Shown: positions 1 through 8,726, counted from the first letter of the stretch. The stretch: 64,000 bases of DNA from an uncultured Bacteroides sp. (GCF_959029255.1 NZ_CAUFUE010000001.1:62001-126000), one strand, 5' to 3'. A program made the numbers and translations. The notes: generated by a model from the sequence alone, not told the origin.

Positions 1-640
1 AGCATGGATAAAAAAGATTATTATACCCTCCAATTTCTATCAAATGTTCTCTCAAAAATAAACATCCACAACCATTCGTCACATTCCCTTCTAAAAAATT
101 TCGTAATGTAAATTCATATCCTATTTTTTTTGATTTATTAGATTTATACAAATAGTTACCTACTGCATCTATCTTATCAATCGCACCTATAATCAATGGT
201 GATTTTTGTTTTTTATCTATCAAATTAAGAGTATCTATTAATGATGACAAAGCATTTGGTTTTAAATAATCATCATCATGGCAAAATGAAATATATTTAC
301 CTTTAGCTAATTGAATACATCGATTCCAATTACCACAAGGTCCTATATTTTTTTCATTAAGGTAATAATTTACTCTTTCACAACCTATGTCTTTCACAAT
401 ATCATAGTTAGAAGAGTGTAACAATTCATGATTATTATCTACCACTATTATTTCATACGGAAAATTGCAATCTTGATTTATCGCTGACAATATAGACTCT
501 TTAAGATACATAGTATGATTATATGTAGGAATAAGAATAGATACTAAAGGCTCTGCATCTATAACTACTCCATACAATAAATTAGAAAGTACCTCATCAC
601 ACTCATTAAAGTGATTTTTGTAATCAAACAAATTATTCAT
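1..640 (-). CDS. Glycosyltransferase family 2 (3' end outside window)
   Basis: This is a GT-A fold family 2 glycosyltransferase, 213 codons of which are visible before the window edge cuts off the C-terminus. The nucleotide-sugar binding start VSILIPTYNH is near residues 33-42. An acidic metal-binding cluster, HDDD, lies near residues 121-124 after the strand KYISFC, the usual DxD position. The start at 640 is the first ATG, in an AT-rich stretch typical of capsule loci. It should transfer a sugar to a lipid-linked capsule repeat unit at the cytoplasmic face of the inner membrane. It is the last visible gene of the leftward capsule operon, 48 bp after the flippase gene. Donor and acceptor cannot be read from the sequence. 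Confidence 0.85.
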   Translation of the reverse strand, partial: MNNLFDYKNHFNECDEVLSNLLYGVVIDAEPLVSILIPTYNHTMYLKESILSAINQDCNFPYEIIVVDNNHELLHSSNYDIVKDIGCERVNYYLNEKNIGPCGNWNRCIQLAKGKYISFCHDDDYLKPNALSSLIDTLNLIDKKQKSPLIIGAIDKIDAVGNYLYKSNKSKKIGYEFTLRNFLEGNVTNGCGCLFLREHLIEIGGYNNLFYPC

Positions 641-688
641 AACAAACAATCATTACATAATTATATAAGAGTAACCTCAAAAGGATAT

Positions 689-2053
689 TTATTTTCCATG
701 CCATTCATATTTCTTTGTTTTATAAATCCAATATCCCCACGGCATTAAAGCAATGGTGATGAAACAATATCCTCCTGTTATCCCCAACACGCCAAACCAT
801 CTACCGAATAGTATCGTAGACAAACAGCAACTAATACCTGCACAAATAGAGTTTATCAAAAAAGGCTCCTGCTTATGACAACGCAGATAGGTTGCCCATG
901 AATTTACAAACTGATTAACAAATAATGATATCATCATCAACTCCATAGGCAAATAGGACAAGAAACGATTTCCTAAATCCATACCACCTATAACAATATG
1001 ATAATGACGGATTATCCAAACGAAAATGAACATTAGTACAAGCAAAATTCCATTAATAAAAACAGACTGCTTCAATGTTCGATTAAAGATTGTATCTAAT
1101 AAGGAATAATCTTTCTTTGCAATCAAACTAGAATATAACGGAATTTTGGTAGTCATCCAACTTAACGACAATGCTTGTATTCCATTCAATGCCGTCAATG
1201 TCATACCCATTTGTCCAGCAACTACTGCTCCTTCCGTAGCAAACAACACCGGATTGAACAAATGAAAGATAAAGTAACCACTAATCCAACTTAAAGCAAC
1301 CTTCCATTGGTATGGGAATATTTCTTTACGATAGTTAACTTTATCCGTTAAAGATACGTTCCAAATATTCAGCAACAATTTTCTAAAACCACTAAAAAGT
1401 AAAATAGTAGTAATTAACAAAATGACAACAAACCCATTTATACCTGGCACATATAATTTGATACCAAACACCAATCCACCCCAAACAATTAGTATACTGG
1501 TACATTGCTGATACAGACGTACCTTTGCTACTTCCTTTACTTTCCCTAATCCCTCAATGAAAGCCAGTATCGGAGCCAACAACAGGTTCAGTGCAGTACC
1601 GACGGCAAGCAAAATCCAAGGCAATTTCCATGTTACGTCATCATGCGTACCATATTTGCCAAAGAAAACAAAGCCTACAACTACTAAAGTAATCAATAGT
1701 ATGCCGGCAAAGCACAAATACCACTTGATACAGAAGTGAAGTAACGATGACAAACGGGACAAATATTTATGTTCACCCGTCAGTTCCGTAGCTGTTTTCC
1801 ATTGCAAATGCGCAGTTTCATGGGCCACATATTGAGTGATAATCCCATTCAGCCCCAATTCAAAAAATACTTGAACGGCCACGATACTTCCGAAAGTATA
1901 GTAAAAACCTTGTTCGATTTCCGTTAGATAACGGGCTACAAACAAAATGGAGACAACTCCTCCTAAGGCTTGGATTACTCTTGCAAGGGAAGTAAAAAAG
2001 ATAGATTTGTCTATTCCTAACCTATCTTTTAGTTTAAGTAGTACCGCTATCAT
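689..2053 (-). CDS. Polysaccharide flippase, Wzx/MATE-like
   Basis: A 454-residue, very hydrophobic protein with about a dozen predicted membrane segments spread along its length and short polar loops, as in the polysaccharide biosynthesis protein family (Wzx, MOP superfamily). The N-terminus (residues about 14-45) has the SLARVIQALGGVVSILFVAR type of first helix seen in lipid-linked oligosaccharide flippases. It probably moves undecaprenyl-linked capsule repeat units across the inner membrane. It sits one base downstream of the transketolase C-subunit gene and upstream of a glycosyltransferase, so it belongs to the same operon. No matching Wzy polymerase is visible in the window. Family is clear; substrate is inferred from context. 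Confidence 0.85.
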   Translation of the reverse strand: MIAVLLKLKDRLGIDKSIFFTSLARVIQALGGVVSILFVARYLTEIEQGFYYTFGSIVAVQVFFELGLNGIITQYVAHETAHLQWKTATELTGEHKYLSRLSSLLHFCIKWYLCFAGILLITLVVVGFVFFGKYGTHDDVTWKLPWILLAVGTALNLLLAPILAFIEGLGKVKEVAKVRLYQQCTSILIVWGGLVFGIKLYVPGINGFVVILLITTILLFSGFRKLLLNIWNVSLTDKVNYRKEIFPYQWKVALSWISGYFIFHLFNPVLFATEGAVVAGQMGMTLTALNGIQALSLSWMTTKIPLYSSLIAKKDYSLLDTIFNRTLKQSVFINGILLVLMFIFVWIIRHYHIVIGGMDLGNRFLSYLPMELMMISLFVNQFVNSWATYLRCHKQEPFLINSICAGISCCLSTILFGRWFGVLGITGGYCFITIALMPWGYWIYKTKKYEWHGK

Positions 2054-2054
2054 T

Positions 2055-2954
2055 TTATATTTTCAACCCCGCCAATTTTCTTAAATAAGCTTGTGAGCCG
2101 GAAACTGAATAAAATTTATCATCAATAGCTATACGCTTAATTCGAGGATAACATGATATTTCATTCTGTGAATACATATCACTTATAACTTCTATTATAG
2201 CAGAGCCTATACCACAACTTTTTTGATGCTCTTCCAAAATACAAATATCCGGATACCGTACTGCCAATTCACGTAACTGTTCAAGATTTAATGGCTTAAC
2301 AAATGGAATGCTATAAATATCTAATAAATCGTTTAAATCTTTTATTCGATTTACTGCATAATCCAATATTGAGCCGCTAACCAACAAGGCCTTTTTCGCC
2401 TCAGGTCTCTTGATAATAGAGATAATATCACCAATTCTCAAATTTTCAATGGATGATTGGTGAACGATTGACTCACCTGCTTTTCCAAGTCGTAAATACA
2501 TGGGACCTTCGTAATTAGTCGAGACAGTTGTTATTGTCTGTGCTTCAATGGGGTCGCCAGGTGAACAAATCACCATATTGGGAATCGTACGCATCATCCC
2601 AAGTTCCTCTGTTGCATGATGAGAAGCTCCTAAAGAGCCATATGCATACCCCGCACCTACTGAAACTATTTTCACATTCAAATTATGATAAGCAACATCA
2701 TAACGGATCTGCTCCATACAGCGCAGTGTAGGAAAATTACCAATGGAATAGACATAAACGTTATAGCCCTCTTTGGCCAATCCCGCAGCAACTCCAATCA
2801 TATTCTGTTCAGCTATTCCCGCATTAAGAAAACGTTCCGGATATTTCTCTGCAAAAGTTTCTACCACACTATATCCCAAATCGCCTACAATCAAGAATAT
2901 TTTATCGTTTGTTGCAGCCTCTTCAACAAGCTGTTTTATAAATGCTGTCCTCAT
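2055..2954 (-). CDS. Transketolase-like protein, C-terminal subunit
   Basis: This 299-residue protein matches the pyrimidine-binding and C-terminal domains of transketolase. The segment GIAEQNMIGVAAGLA (residues about 46-60) carries the conserved glutamate that activates thiamine diphosphate, followed by the usual glycine-rich substrate loop. Its start codon overlaps the stop of the partner gene by 4 bp (ATGA), so the two halves are translationally coupled and should form one heteromeric enzyme. Standard housekeeping transketolase is a single chain of about 660 residues. Split versions occur in archaea and in sugar-modification clusters. Its position in a CDP-dideoxysugar operon suggests that it transfers a two-carbon unit to or from a capsule sugar precursor; that role is an inference. 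Confidence 0.88.
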   Translation of the reverse strand: MRTAFIKQLVEEAATNDKIFLIVGDLGYSVVETFAEKYPERFLNAGIAEQNMIGVAAGLAKEGYNVYVYSIGNFPTLRCMEQIRYDVAYHNLNVKIVSVGAGYAYGSLGASHHATEELGMMRTIPNMVICSPGDPIEAQTITTVSTNYEGPMYLRLGKAGESIVHQSSIENLRIGDIISIIKRPEAKKALLVSGSILDYAVNRIKDLNDLLDIYSIPFVKPLNLEQLRELAVRYPDICILEEHQKSCGIGSAIIEVISDMYSQNEISCYPRIKRIAIDDKFYSVSGSQAYLRKLAGLKI

Positions 2955-3757
2955 CCTTCAATCTCCTTCATGGCTTGTTTATACTGTTCTTCATTGGGTG
3001 ACTTATAATGCCACGCAAGTTCATTCTCCATAAATGACACGCCTTTCCCTTTTACTGTATTTGCTATTATAACAGTCGGCTTGTTTTCCTCATGCTTGAA
3101 ATCATCAAAAGCACGAAATAATTCATCATGGTTATGTCCATCGACACTAATTACGTTCCAATTAAAAGATTCCAATTTACTGATCAACGGTTCAAGACGC
3201 AGGACATCATTGGTATTGCCAAAACTTTGAATCTTATTGTAATCTATAATGGCACATAAATTTGACAAATTATGGTGTGCTCCAAAAAGTAATGCTTCCC
3301 AATTCGAACCTTCATCCATTTCTCCATCGCCTAAAATAACATAGGTATTAAAACTCTCTTTCTTTATTTTTGCTCCTAAAGCTATGCCACAAGCAATGGG
3401 AAACCCATGTCCAAGACTGCCTGCCGAAATTTCAATACCCGGTACATGGTGAGTCGTGTGGCACAAGAAAGAAGAGCCATTCTGTGCATAAGAATCAAGT
3501 TCATTCATTGGAAAGAATCCAGCATGGGCAAGCACTGCATAAAATGATACGCAAGCATGTCCTTTTGATAACAAACAACGATCACGTTTTTCCCATCCAG
3601 GATTATTTGTGTCGTAATTAAGAACATCACTATAAAGCACAGCCAAAATATCGGCCATAGACAATGCTCCGCCAATATGAGAGGCATGAGCTTTATATAC
3701 CATAGTTAAAGAAGTCTTTCGAACCTTCTTCGCCATTTCCAAACTTTTAATACTCAT
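2951..3757 (-). CDS. Transketolase-like protein, N-terminal subunit (TPP-binding)
   Basis: A 268-residue thiamine-diphosphate-binding half of transketolase. The TPP/Mg motif is GDGEMDEG at residues about 143-150, ending with NK near 174-175. Conserved histidines are visible in KAHASHIGG (about 22-30) and SKGHA (about 64-68). It lies directly after the epimerase gene with no gap and overlaps the C-terminal subunit by 4 bp. Together the pair makes a complete transketolase-type active site. In this operon it follows rfbF, rfbG and rfbH plus a reductase, so it may make a branched or two-carbon-extended 3,6-dideoxysugar rather than serve the pentose phosphate pathway. Assignment to the family is firm; the substrate is unknown. 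Confidence 0.88.
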   Translation of the reverse strand: MSIKSLEMAKKVRKTSLTMVYKAHASHIGGALSMADILAVLYSDVLNYDTNNPGWEKRDRCLLSKGHACVSFYAVLAHAGFFPMNELDSYAQNGSSFLCHTTHHVPGIEISAGSLGHGFPIACGIALGAKIKKESFNTYVILGDGEMDEGSNWEALLFGAHHNLSNLCAIIDYNKIQSFGNTNDVLRLEPLISKLESFNWNVISVDGHNHDELFRAFDDFKHEENKPTVIIANTVKGKGVSFMENELAWHYKSPNEEQYKQAMKEIEG

Positions 3758-4651
3758 TTATTTAAAAGATTCTATAGTTTTATTTAATGCCAATTCAAAA
3801 TCTGCATGAGGAATAGGACCAAAAGCATTTACGAATTTTTGTACCATTCCATCCATTAACATAATCTGTCCATCCATATAAGGTATTGCACCAAAATTAA
3901 ATTGGATATCAGAATGCAGCTTCTCTTTTATACGTTCCAAAATATATCGGTTGCTATGTACTTCCATGGGTTGGCTTAGATTGTATATGCCGGACTTTCC
4001 CTTTACTCCGAGCACTTGGCATAAGGCTTTGGCAAAATCGGCAGTATAAAGGTATGAATATCGTTGATAACCTGCTGTTGTATCAAATTCTTTGTCCCCC
4101 CTCTTGCATTTGTCAACAACCAGTTTTATCAATCCTCCTGTTTGTCTTTCACCGAATACTGTGAATATTCTAATCCACTGCCAGTCAATGCCCCGAAATT
4201 CACAATACTTTTTCAAATCATCGCAACATTGCTTCTTTGCATAAGCATATTCCATTGACGGATGTAACTCATGATTTTCATCCACAGGCCCATGATAAAA
4301 ACCATATTCAGCCTGACTGCCTATAGCAATTATTTGTTTATAAGGATATAATTCAAACATCTGCCTGGACATGGCTAAATTCTCATTCTGAATATTTCTA
4401 TCTTCCCGGCCACTTCCTCTTACTCCACCCCATGCTGCGTGAAATAACACATCCGGTTGAAACAAACTGAGTTTCTCTTTCAAAGTTAAGTCTTCCAGAT
4501 CTATCCATTCAATTTTATTTTCTACAATAGAATCAAACATAGATTTAGATGACTTTCGTCGTAAACAAAGAACTTGATGTCCCAAGTTTATTGCTTCATT
4601 GACAAAATGAAATCCTAAGTAACCGGTAGCACCCGTAGCAAAGATTTTCAT
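3758..4651 (-). CDS. NAD-dependent epimerase/reductase (SDR family) for CDP-sugar
   Basis: An extended short-chain dehydrogenase of 297 residues. The Rossmann motif GATGYLG is at residues 7-13 and the catalytic YxxxK appears as YAYAK. I chose the start at 4651 because the protein then begins immediately before the nucleotide-binding motif and its ATG overlaps the rfbG stop by 4 bp (ATGA). The longer reading back to 4744 would overlap rfbG by about 97 bp and adds no recognisable domain. Following RfbF, RfbG and RfbH, this enzyme is expected to reduce or epimerise the CDP-4-keto-3,6-dideoxyglucose product, as abequose, paratose and tyvelose synthases do. Which sugar results cannot be told from sequence alone. 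Confidence 0.82.
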   Translation of the reverse strand: MKIFATGATGYLGFHFVNEAINLGHQVLCLRRKSSKSMFDSIVENKIEWIDLEDLTLKEKLSLFQPDVLFHAAWGGVRGSGREDRNIQNENLAMSRQMFELYPYKQIIAIGSQAEYGFYHGPVDENHELHPSMEYAYAKKQCCDDLKKYCEFRGIDWQWIRIFTVFGERQTGGLIKLVVDKCKRGDKEFDTTAGYQRYSYLYTADFAKALCQVLGVKGKSGIYNLSQPMEVHSNRYILERIKEKLHSDIQFNFGAIPYMDGQIMLMDGMVQKFVNAFGPIPHADFELALNKTIESFK

Positions 4652-5724
4652 TGTTCCAAATATTGATTTATTTCCTCCACGCACAGCCGATACACTTCTT
4701 CGAACTGATATTTCCTGTACCAGTCTACCACCAACTTCATGCATTGTTCAATATCCATCCTCGGCTCCCATCCCAACCGGAACTTCGCCTTACTAATATC
4801 CAGCATCAGCAACTTCGCCTCATGCAACGCATCAGAGTCTGAAATATCTTTCAGCTCACCACTGCCATAGTTCTTGACAACTTTTGCAGCCACATCCCAA
4901 ACCGTAGAGATGCTTTCCGCTCTCGGGCCGAAATTCCATCCTTCACAATAGCTCGTAGGTTCGTCCCACATCTTCTGCGCAAGAAGCATATAACCACTGA
5001 GAGGTTCCAGAACATGCTGCCAGGGACGAATTGCTTGGGGGCTGCGAATTTCTATCGGCTTGCCTGCTTCCAAAGACTTGATACAATCCGGAATAATACG
5101 ATCCAGTGCCCAGTCGCCACCGCCTATTACATTTCCGGCTCTTACACTGGCAATACTCTTGCCGTGCTTCCCGTACTCTTCAGGATTGAAGAAACTTCTG
5201 CGCCACGAAGCGATGGCAATTTCCGCCGCTCCTTTTGAAGAAGAATAAGGGTCGTAACCGCCCATAGGCTCGTTCTCACGATAGCCCCAGATTTGTTCCT
5301 TATTCTCGTAGCACTTATCAGTGGTTATCATCACGCCCACCTTCACGCTGTCTATAGCACGGATAGCTTCGAGAATATTAATAGTCCCCATGACATTAGT
5401 CTGATAGGTTTCGACGGGAATGTCATAACTAAGGCGTACCAATGGCTGGGCTGCCAGATGGAAAACTATCTCAGGGCGATACTCACGGAAGATTTCTTTC
5501 ATCCGTTTACCGTCACGGATATCAGCACGGATATCCGCCTTGATTTTCTTTCCTATGCCGGAAAGGACAAAGTTATCACGTTCCGTAAATGGGTCTTGTG
5601 CGACACCGATGACCTCGGCGCCAAGCTCGTGTAGCCAGATGGAAAGCCAACTGCCCTTGAAACCGGTATGTCCGGTGACAAGTACACGCTTTCCATGATA
5701 GAAGGCATTGAAAATGTCTATCAT
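4648..5724 (-). CDS. rfbG: CDP-glucose 4,6-dehydratase
   Basis: A 358-residue extended SDR enzyme, the usual length for CDP-glucose 4,6-dehydratase. The NAD-binding motif TGHTGFKGSW near residues 17-26 is diagnostic, the catalytic region has DPYSSSKGAAE (YxxxK), and RAGNVIGGGDWA matches the family. It converts CDP-glucose to CDP-4-keto-6-deoxyglucose in the cytoplasm, the second step after RfbF. The gene lies in the capsule operon, but a toxin-antitoxin pair separates it from rfbF. Its stop overlaps the start of the downstream epimerase gene. Confidence is high because RfbF and RfbH flank it. Confidence 0.93.
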   Translation of the reverse strand: MIDIFNAFYHGKRVLVTGHTGFKGSWLSIWLHELGAEVIGVAQDPFTERDNFVLSGIGKKIKADIRADIRDGKRMKEIFREYRPEIVFHLAAQPLVRLSYDIPVETYQTNVMGTINILEAIRAIDSVKVGVMITTDKCYENKEQIWGYRENEPMGGYDPYSSSKGAAEIAIASWRRSFFNPEEYGKHGKSIASVRAGNVIGGGDWALDRIIPDCIKSLEAGKPIEIRSPQAIRPWQHVLEPLSGYMLLAQKMWDEPTSYCEGWNFGPRAESISTVWDVAAKVVKNYGSGELKDISDSDALHEAKLLMLDISKAKFRLGWEPRMDIEQCMKLVVDWYRKYQFEEVYRLCVEEINQYLEQ

Positions 5725-5754
5725 GAATGAATGGAATAAATTACAATAGGATGA

Positions 5755-6054
5755 TTAATTATGTTTCATCATAGTAGCATGGATTGCTACTATATATAAG
5801 GTTTTCGTAGTATAACGATAAATAATCCGATACTTAGGATGGGACAGGAAAGAATAGTATTTTTGCTTTGGTGTACTGCGATACTCATCCAATGTTCCAA
5901 TAGAAGGCATCTTAGCCAAAGTATCTATGGTATCTAAAATCCCTTTAAAGAATTTTGAAGCAAACTGTTCTCCCCTCTCCTCTTGATACCACTGTAGTAT
6001 CTGTAGATAGCGGTCTGTAGCCTTCGCACTCCAAACTATCTTTCGAATCCCCAT
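5755..6054 (-). CDS. RelE/ParE-family toxin
   Basis: A 99-residue basic protein with the compact RelE/ParE fold signature: an N-terminal strand with WSAKATDRYLQILQWY, a helix ending in a small aromatic-rich turn, and a C-terminal core with HPKYRIIYRYTTKTLYIVAI. RelE/ParE toxins cleave mRNA on the ribosome or poison gyrase; which one applies is not evident here. The start overlaps the upstream antitoxin gene by 19 bp, the standard antitoxin-first order. The pair is transcribed with the capsule genes between rfbF and rfbG, an unusual place for such a module. It may stabilise the locus, which is an inference. Confidence 0.85.
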   Translation of the reverse strand: MGIRKIVWSAKATDRYLQILQWYQEERGEQFASKFFKGILDTIDTLAKMPSIGTLDEYRSTPKQKYYSFLSHPKYRIIYRYTTKTLYIVAIHATMMKHN

Positions 6055-6293
6055 TTGGCAAATTTAGCTAACGCCTCTTCTTGAGTGATATATCCGCTTG
6101 CTTCAGACAACCTGATTTCTTCGTCCAATTCTTCTTCTGTAAAGCAACAAGGCATAGTATCTTCGTGCAGGAGTTCAAGACATTCCTGCAACTTTCCTTC
6201 ATCGGTAGTGCTGTCGATGGAAGCAATCAGCCTATTCTTCAAACCTTGAAGATAGGGAGTATTGTATGCAACTGCGGGTTCTGAAACTTTCAT
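6036..6293 (-). CDS. Antitoxin of the RelE/ParE pair
   Basis: An 85-residue acidic protein immediately upstream of and overlapping the toxin gene. The C-terminal half (EEELDEEIRLSEASGYITQ, about residues 54-72) resembles the toxin-binding tail of small type II antitoxins with the pattern of alternating acidic residues and a final helix EEALAKFAKWGF. The N-terminal part is not clearly a ribbon-helix-helix, so the DNA-binding class is uncertain. It should neutralise the adjacent toxin and may autoregulate the pair. An 82-bp gap separates it from the end of rfbF, enough for a private promoter, but I see no convincing TAnnTTTG there. Confidence 0.75.
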   Translation of the reverse strand: MKVSEPAVAYNTPYLQGLKNRLIASIDSTTDEGKLQECLELLHEDTMPCCFTEEELDEEIRLSEASGYITQEEALAKFAKWGFER

Positions 6294-6375
6294 GGCTATC
6301 CTCCTTATTTTTATGTAGCAAAGGAATACATTTTATCTGTAACCGACAAATGTTTTAAGGATTTTCAGCAGTTCA

Positions 6376-7155
6376 TTACCAGACTTTCCAAGGGGCCTGT
6401 CCCTTCTCCCACATTTCGTTCAACTCCGTATTGTCACGAAGTGTATCCATCGGTTTCCAGAAACCGGTATGGCGATAAGCGTGCATCTTGCCGTCTTTGG
6501 CTATCCGCTCCAAGGGAATACGCTCAAAGATGACCGTATCGTCATTTCCCGGAATATAATCGAACACTTCCGGTTCACAAACGAAATAACCGGCATTAAT
6601 CCAATTACGGTCACCATCGGGTTTCTCCTGGAAGGAAAGCACCTGGTCCGTGTTCAGGTCTATCTGGAGAGCGCCGAACTTACCGCCGGGTTTGTAAGCG
6701 GTAAGCGAAAGGAGAGCACCGGAAGTTTCATGTACGGCAATTGTATCAGCAATGTTCAAGTCCGCCACACCGTCACCGTATGTCAGCAGGAAACGTTCGT
6801 TGCCAATGTATTTCTGAACCCGTTTGATGCGTCCGCCTGTCTGGGTGTTCAATCCCGTATCGACCATAGTCACACGCCAGTCCTCCGAATGATTGTCGAG
6901 TATCGTGGTGGTATTGTTGGACAAGTCAACGGTCATGTCACTGTTGTGACGGAAATAGTTGGCAAAATACTCCTTGATGACATACTGTTTATAACCGCAA
7001 CAGATAATGAACTCCTTGATGCCGTAATGGCTGTATGTCTTCATGATGTGCCAAAGGATAGGCTTGCCGCCTATCTCTACCATAGGTTTGGGGATAAGGT
7101 TGGTGGCTTCGCTCAGACGAGTACCAAAGCCACCGGCTAAAATCACTGCTTTCAT
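6376..7155 (-). CDS. rfbF: Glucose-1-phosphate cytidylyltransferase
   Basis: A 259-residue nucleotidyltransferase, exactly the family length. The N-terminal signature GGFGTRLSEATNLIPKPM (residues about 8-25) includes the CTP-binding loop and catalytic lysine, and the GGKPILWHIMKTYSHYG segment follows as in characterised CDP-glucose pyrophosphorylases. The metal-binding aspartate is in YGDGVAD near residue 127. It makes CDP-glucose from CTP and glucose-1-phosphate, committing carbon to the CDP-dideoxyhexose branch for the capsule. It begins 4 bp after rfbH ends, so the two are cotranscribed. Confidence 0.95.
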   Translation of the reverse strand: MKAVILAGGFGTRLSEATNLIPKPMVEIGGKPILWHIMKTYSHYGIKEFIICCGYKQYVIKEYFANYFRHNSDMTVDLSNNTTTILDNHSEDWRVTMVDTGLNTQTGGRIKRVQKYIGNERFLLTYGDGVADLNIADTIAVHETSGALLSLTAYKPGGKFGALQIDLNTDQVLSFQEKPDGDRNWINAGYFVCEPEVFDYIPGNDDTVIFERIPLERIAKDGKMHAYRHTGFWKPMDTLRDNTELNEMWEKGQAPWKVW

Positions 7156-7159
7156 GATG

Positions 7160-8500
7160 TTAATGGCTGGAAATAAATTCTTTGATTGTGCTTATCATGT
7201 GGTCAAGCATCTCCCGCGTCATGCCCGGATAGACACCAATCCAAAGTGTGTTATTCATAATGAAATCTGTACCTTCTAACTTGCCGACCACACGAAATCC
7301 TTCGCCCGAACGGCGCATCTCATCAAAGGCGGGATGCTTCAACAAGTTACCGGCAAAGAGATTACGGGTCTGTATCTTCTTACTCTCAAGGTATTGCGCC
7401 AAGTCATTACGGGTAAACCCGGCATCAGGTCGTACGGAAATAAGAAACCCGAACCAACTGGGATTGGAATTTTTCTGAGCTTCGGGAAGTATCAATCCTT
7501 TTGTCCCTTCAAGCCCTTGCTTCAAGTATTCAAAATTCTTACGGCGTGCCTCCACAATATCATCCAACTTTTCCAATTGGGCACAGCCGATGGCAGCCTG
7601 CATATCTGTCACCTTCAGGTTGTAGCCGAAATGGGAATAAACGTATTTATGGTCGTATCCCAAAGGGAGGTCACCAAATTGCTTGGTGAAGCGGCAACCA
7701 CAAGTATTGTCTACACCGCCTACACACCAACAGTCACGTCCCCAGTCGCGGAATGAATTTACAATCTTATGCAGTTGGGGGTTATTTGTATATACGGCAC
7801 CGCCTTCACCCATAGTCATGTGGTGTGGAGGATAAAAACTGCTCGTGCCAATGTTGCCTATCGTACCAGTCTTCCTTTCTTCCCCATTGATTGTATAAGT
7901 AGAGCCTAAAGCGTCGCAATTGTCTTCTACCAACCAAAGATTATGTTGATCGCAAAAAGCCTTTACTGCTTCCAGGTTGAAAGGATTGCCCAAAGAGTGT
8001 GCAATCATTACAGCCTTTGTCTTGGCAGAATAAGCCGCTTCCAATTGTGACACATCAATATTATATTCAGGGACAGTGACATCAACAAACACCGGGACAG
8101 CTCCATACTGGATACAAGGGGTTACGGTTGTGGGAAAACCGCAGGCTACCGTGATTACTTCATCGCCACGCTTGATGCGTCGTTCACCCAACAAGGGGGA
8201 AGTCAATACTGAAAAAGCCAGTAGATTGGCGGAAGAACCGGAATTTGTCAACGAGCAATATTTCACTCCCAGCCATGCCGCAAAACTCTTCTCGAATTTA
8301 TGCGCCCATGGTCCGGCTGTCAGCCAGAAATCCAAGGAAGAATCTACCAAATTAACAAGTTCATTCTCATTAAAATAACGGCCACCATAATTCACAAAAG
8401 TCTTGCCGGGTTCAAAGGGGGACTTTTGCTCATGGGCTGCCATATAATATTCCTTGGTCAAGGCCAGAATTTGTTGTTTAAGTTCGTCTTTTCTATTCAT
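7160..8500 (-). CDS. rfbH: CDP-4-keto-6-deoxyglucose 3-dehydrase (DdhC/E1)
   Basis: A 446-residue PLP/PMP-dependent enzyme with an iron-sulfur cluster. In the cofactor loop the usual aminotransferase lysine is replaced by histidine (PPHHMTMGEGG), the hallmark of the E1 dehydrase. A cysteine-rich segment, CWCVGGVDNTCGCRF, fits the [2Fe-2S] site. It removes the C3 hydroxyl of CDP-4-keto-6-deoxyglucose to give the 3,6-dideoxy skeleton. I chose the ATG at 8500 because the longer reading uses GTG at 8554 inside an inverted repeat and adds 18 unlike residues. The matching E3 reductase is not in the window. It is the first CDP-sugar gene of this block. Confidence 0.93.
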   Translation of the reverse strand: MNRKDELKQQILALTKEYYMAAHEQKSPFEPGKTFVNYGGRYFNENELVNLVDSSLDFWLTAGPWAHKFEKSFAAWLGVKYCSLTNSGSSANLLAFSVLTSPLLGERRIKRGDEVITVACGFPTTVTPCIQYGAVPVFVDVTVPEYNIDVSQLEAAYSAKTKAVMIAHSLGNPFNLEAVKAFCDQHNLWLVEDNCDALGSTYTINGEERKTGTIGNIGTSSFYPPHHMTMGEGGAVYTNNPQLHKIVNSFRDWGRDCWCVGGVDNTCGCRFTKQFGDLPLGYDHKYVYSHFGYNLKVTDMQAAIGCAQLEKLDDIVEARRKNFEYLKQGLEGTKGLILPEAQKNSNPSWFGFLISVRPDAGFTRNDLAQYLESKKIQTRNLFAGNLLKHPAFDEMRRSGEGFRVVGKLEGTDFIMNNTLWIGVYPGMTREMLDHMISTIKEFISSH

Positions 8501-8537
8501 AAGTATGATTTTTGTTTCTATAGTTTTACTAGGCGAA

Positions 8538-8668
8538 GATGACACCTTTGTCACCCTCTTTTATAACTTTTTATACGTATACGAAAAAAACAGTATATCA
8601 AGTGTTGATTCGTTGAATACATGTATATAGTATAGAAAGTTGGAAAAACGCGTGACAAAGGTGTCATC
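8538..8668 (+). repeat. 131-bp element bounded by a perfect 17-bp inverted repeat
   Basis: GATGACACCTTTGTCAC at 8538-8554 is repeated perfectly as its reverse complement at 8652-8668. Further in, ACTTTTTATAC near 8566-8576 pairs with GTATAGAAAGT near 8632-8642 with one mismatch, so the whole could fold into a long interrupted stem. It lies directly upstream of rfbH, in the leader of that gene. I see no target-site duplication, so whether it is a miniature mobile element, an invertible segment or a transcript structure is open. Confidence 0.7.
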
Positions 8669-8708
8669 GGATACATTATTCGTATGTACCCCAGTCTGTT
8701 TCCATGCA

Positions 8709-8726
8709 GCATACAAATCTGTATGC
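8709..8726. other. Short perfect hairpin, 6-bp stem
   Basis: GCATAC and GTATGC flank a six-base loop. It lies between rfbH and the small gene at 8804-8965. The remaining part of the 8669-9142 gap holds only that small gene. The hairpin lacks a T-run on either strand, so it is not a classic terminator. Confidence 0.35.

Noticed and set aside
2685..3008. 107-codon plus-strand frame over the transketolase genes
   Set aside because: Antisense to conserved genes, no domain.
4652..4744. Longer N-terminus for the epimerase gene
   Set aside because: Adds 31 residues before the Rossmann motif and overlaps rfbG by about 97 bp; the ATGA overlap at 4648 fits better.
6469..7140. 223-codon open frame on the plus strand opposite rfbF
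   Set aside because: It mirrors a well-conserved enzyme gene; the translation shows no family features.
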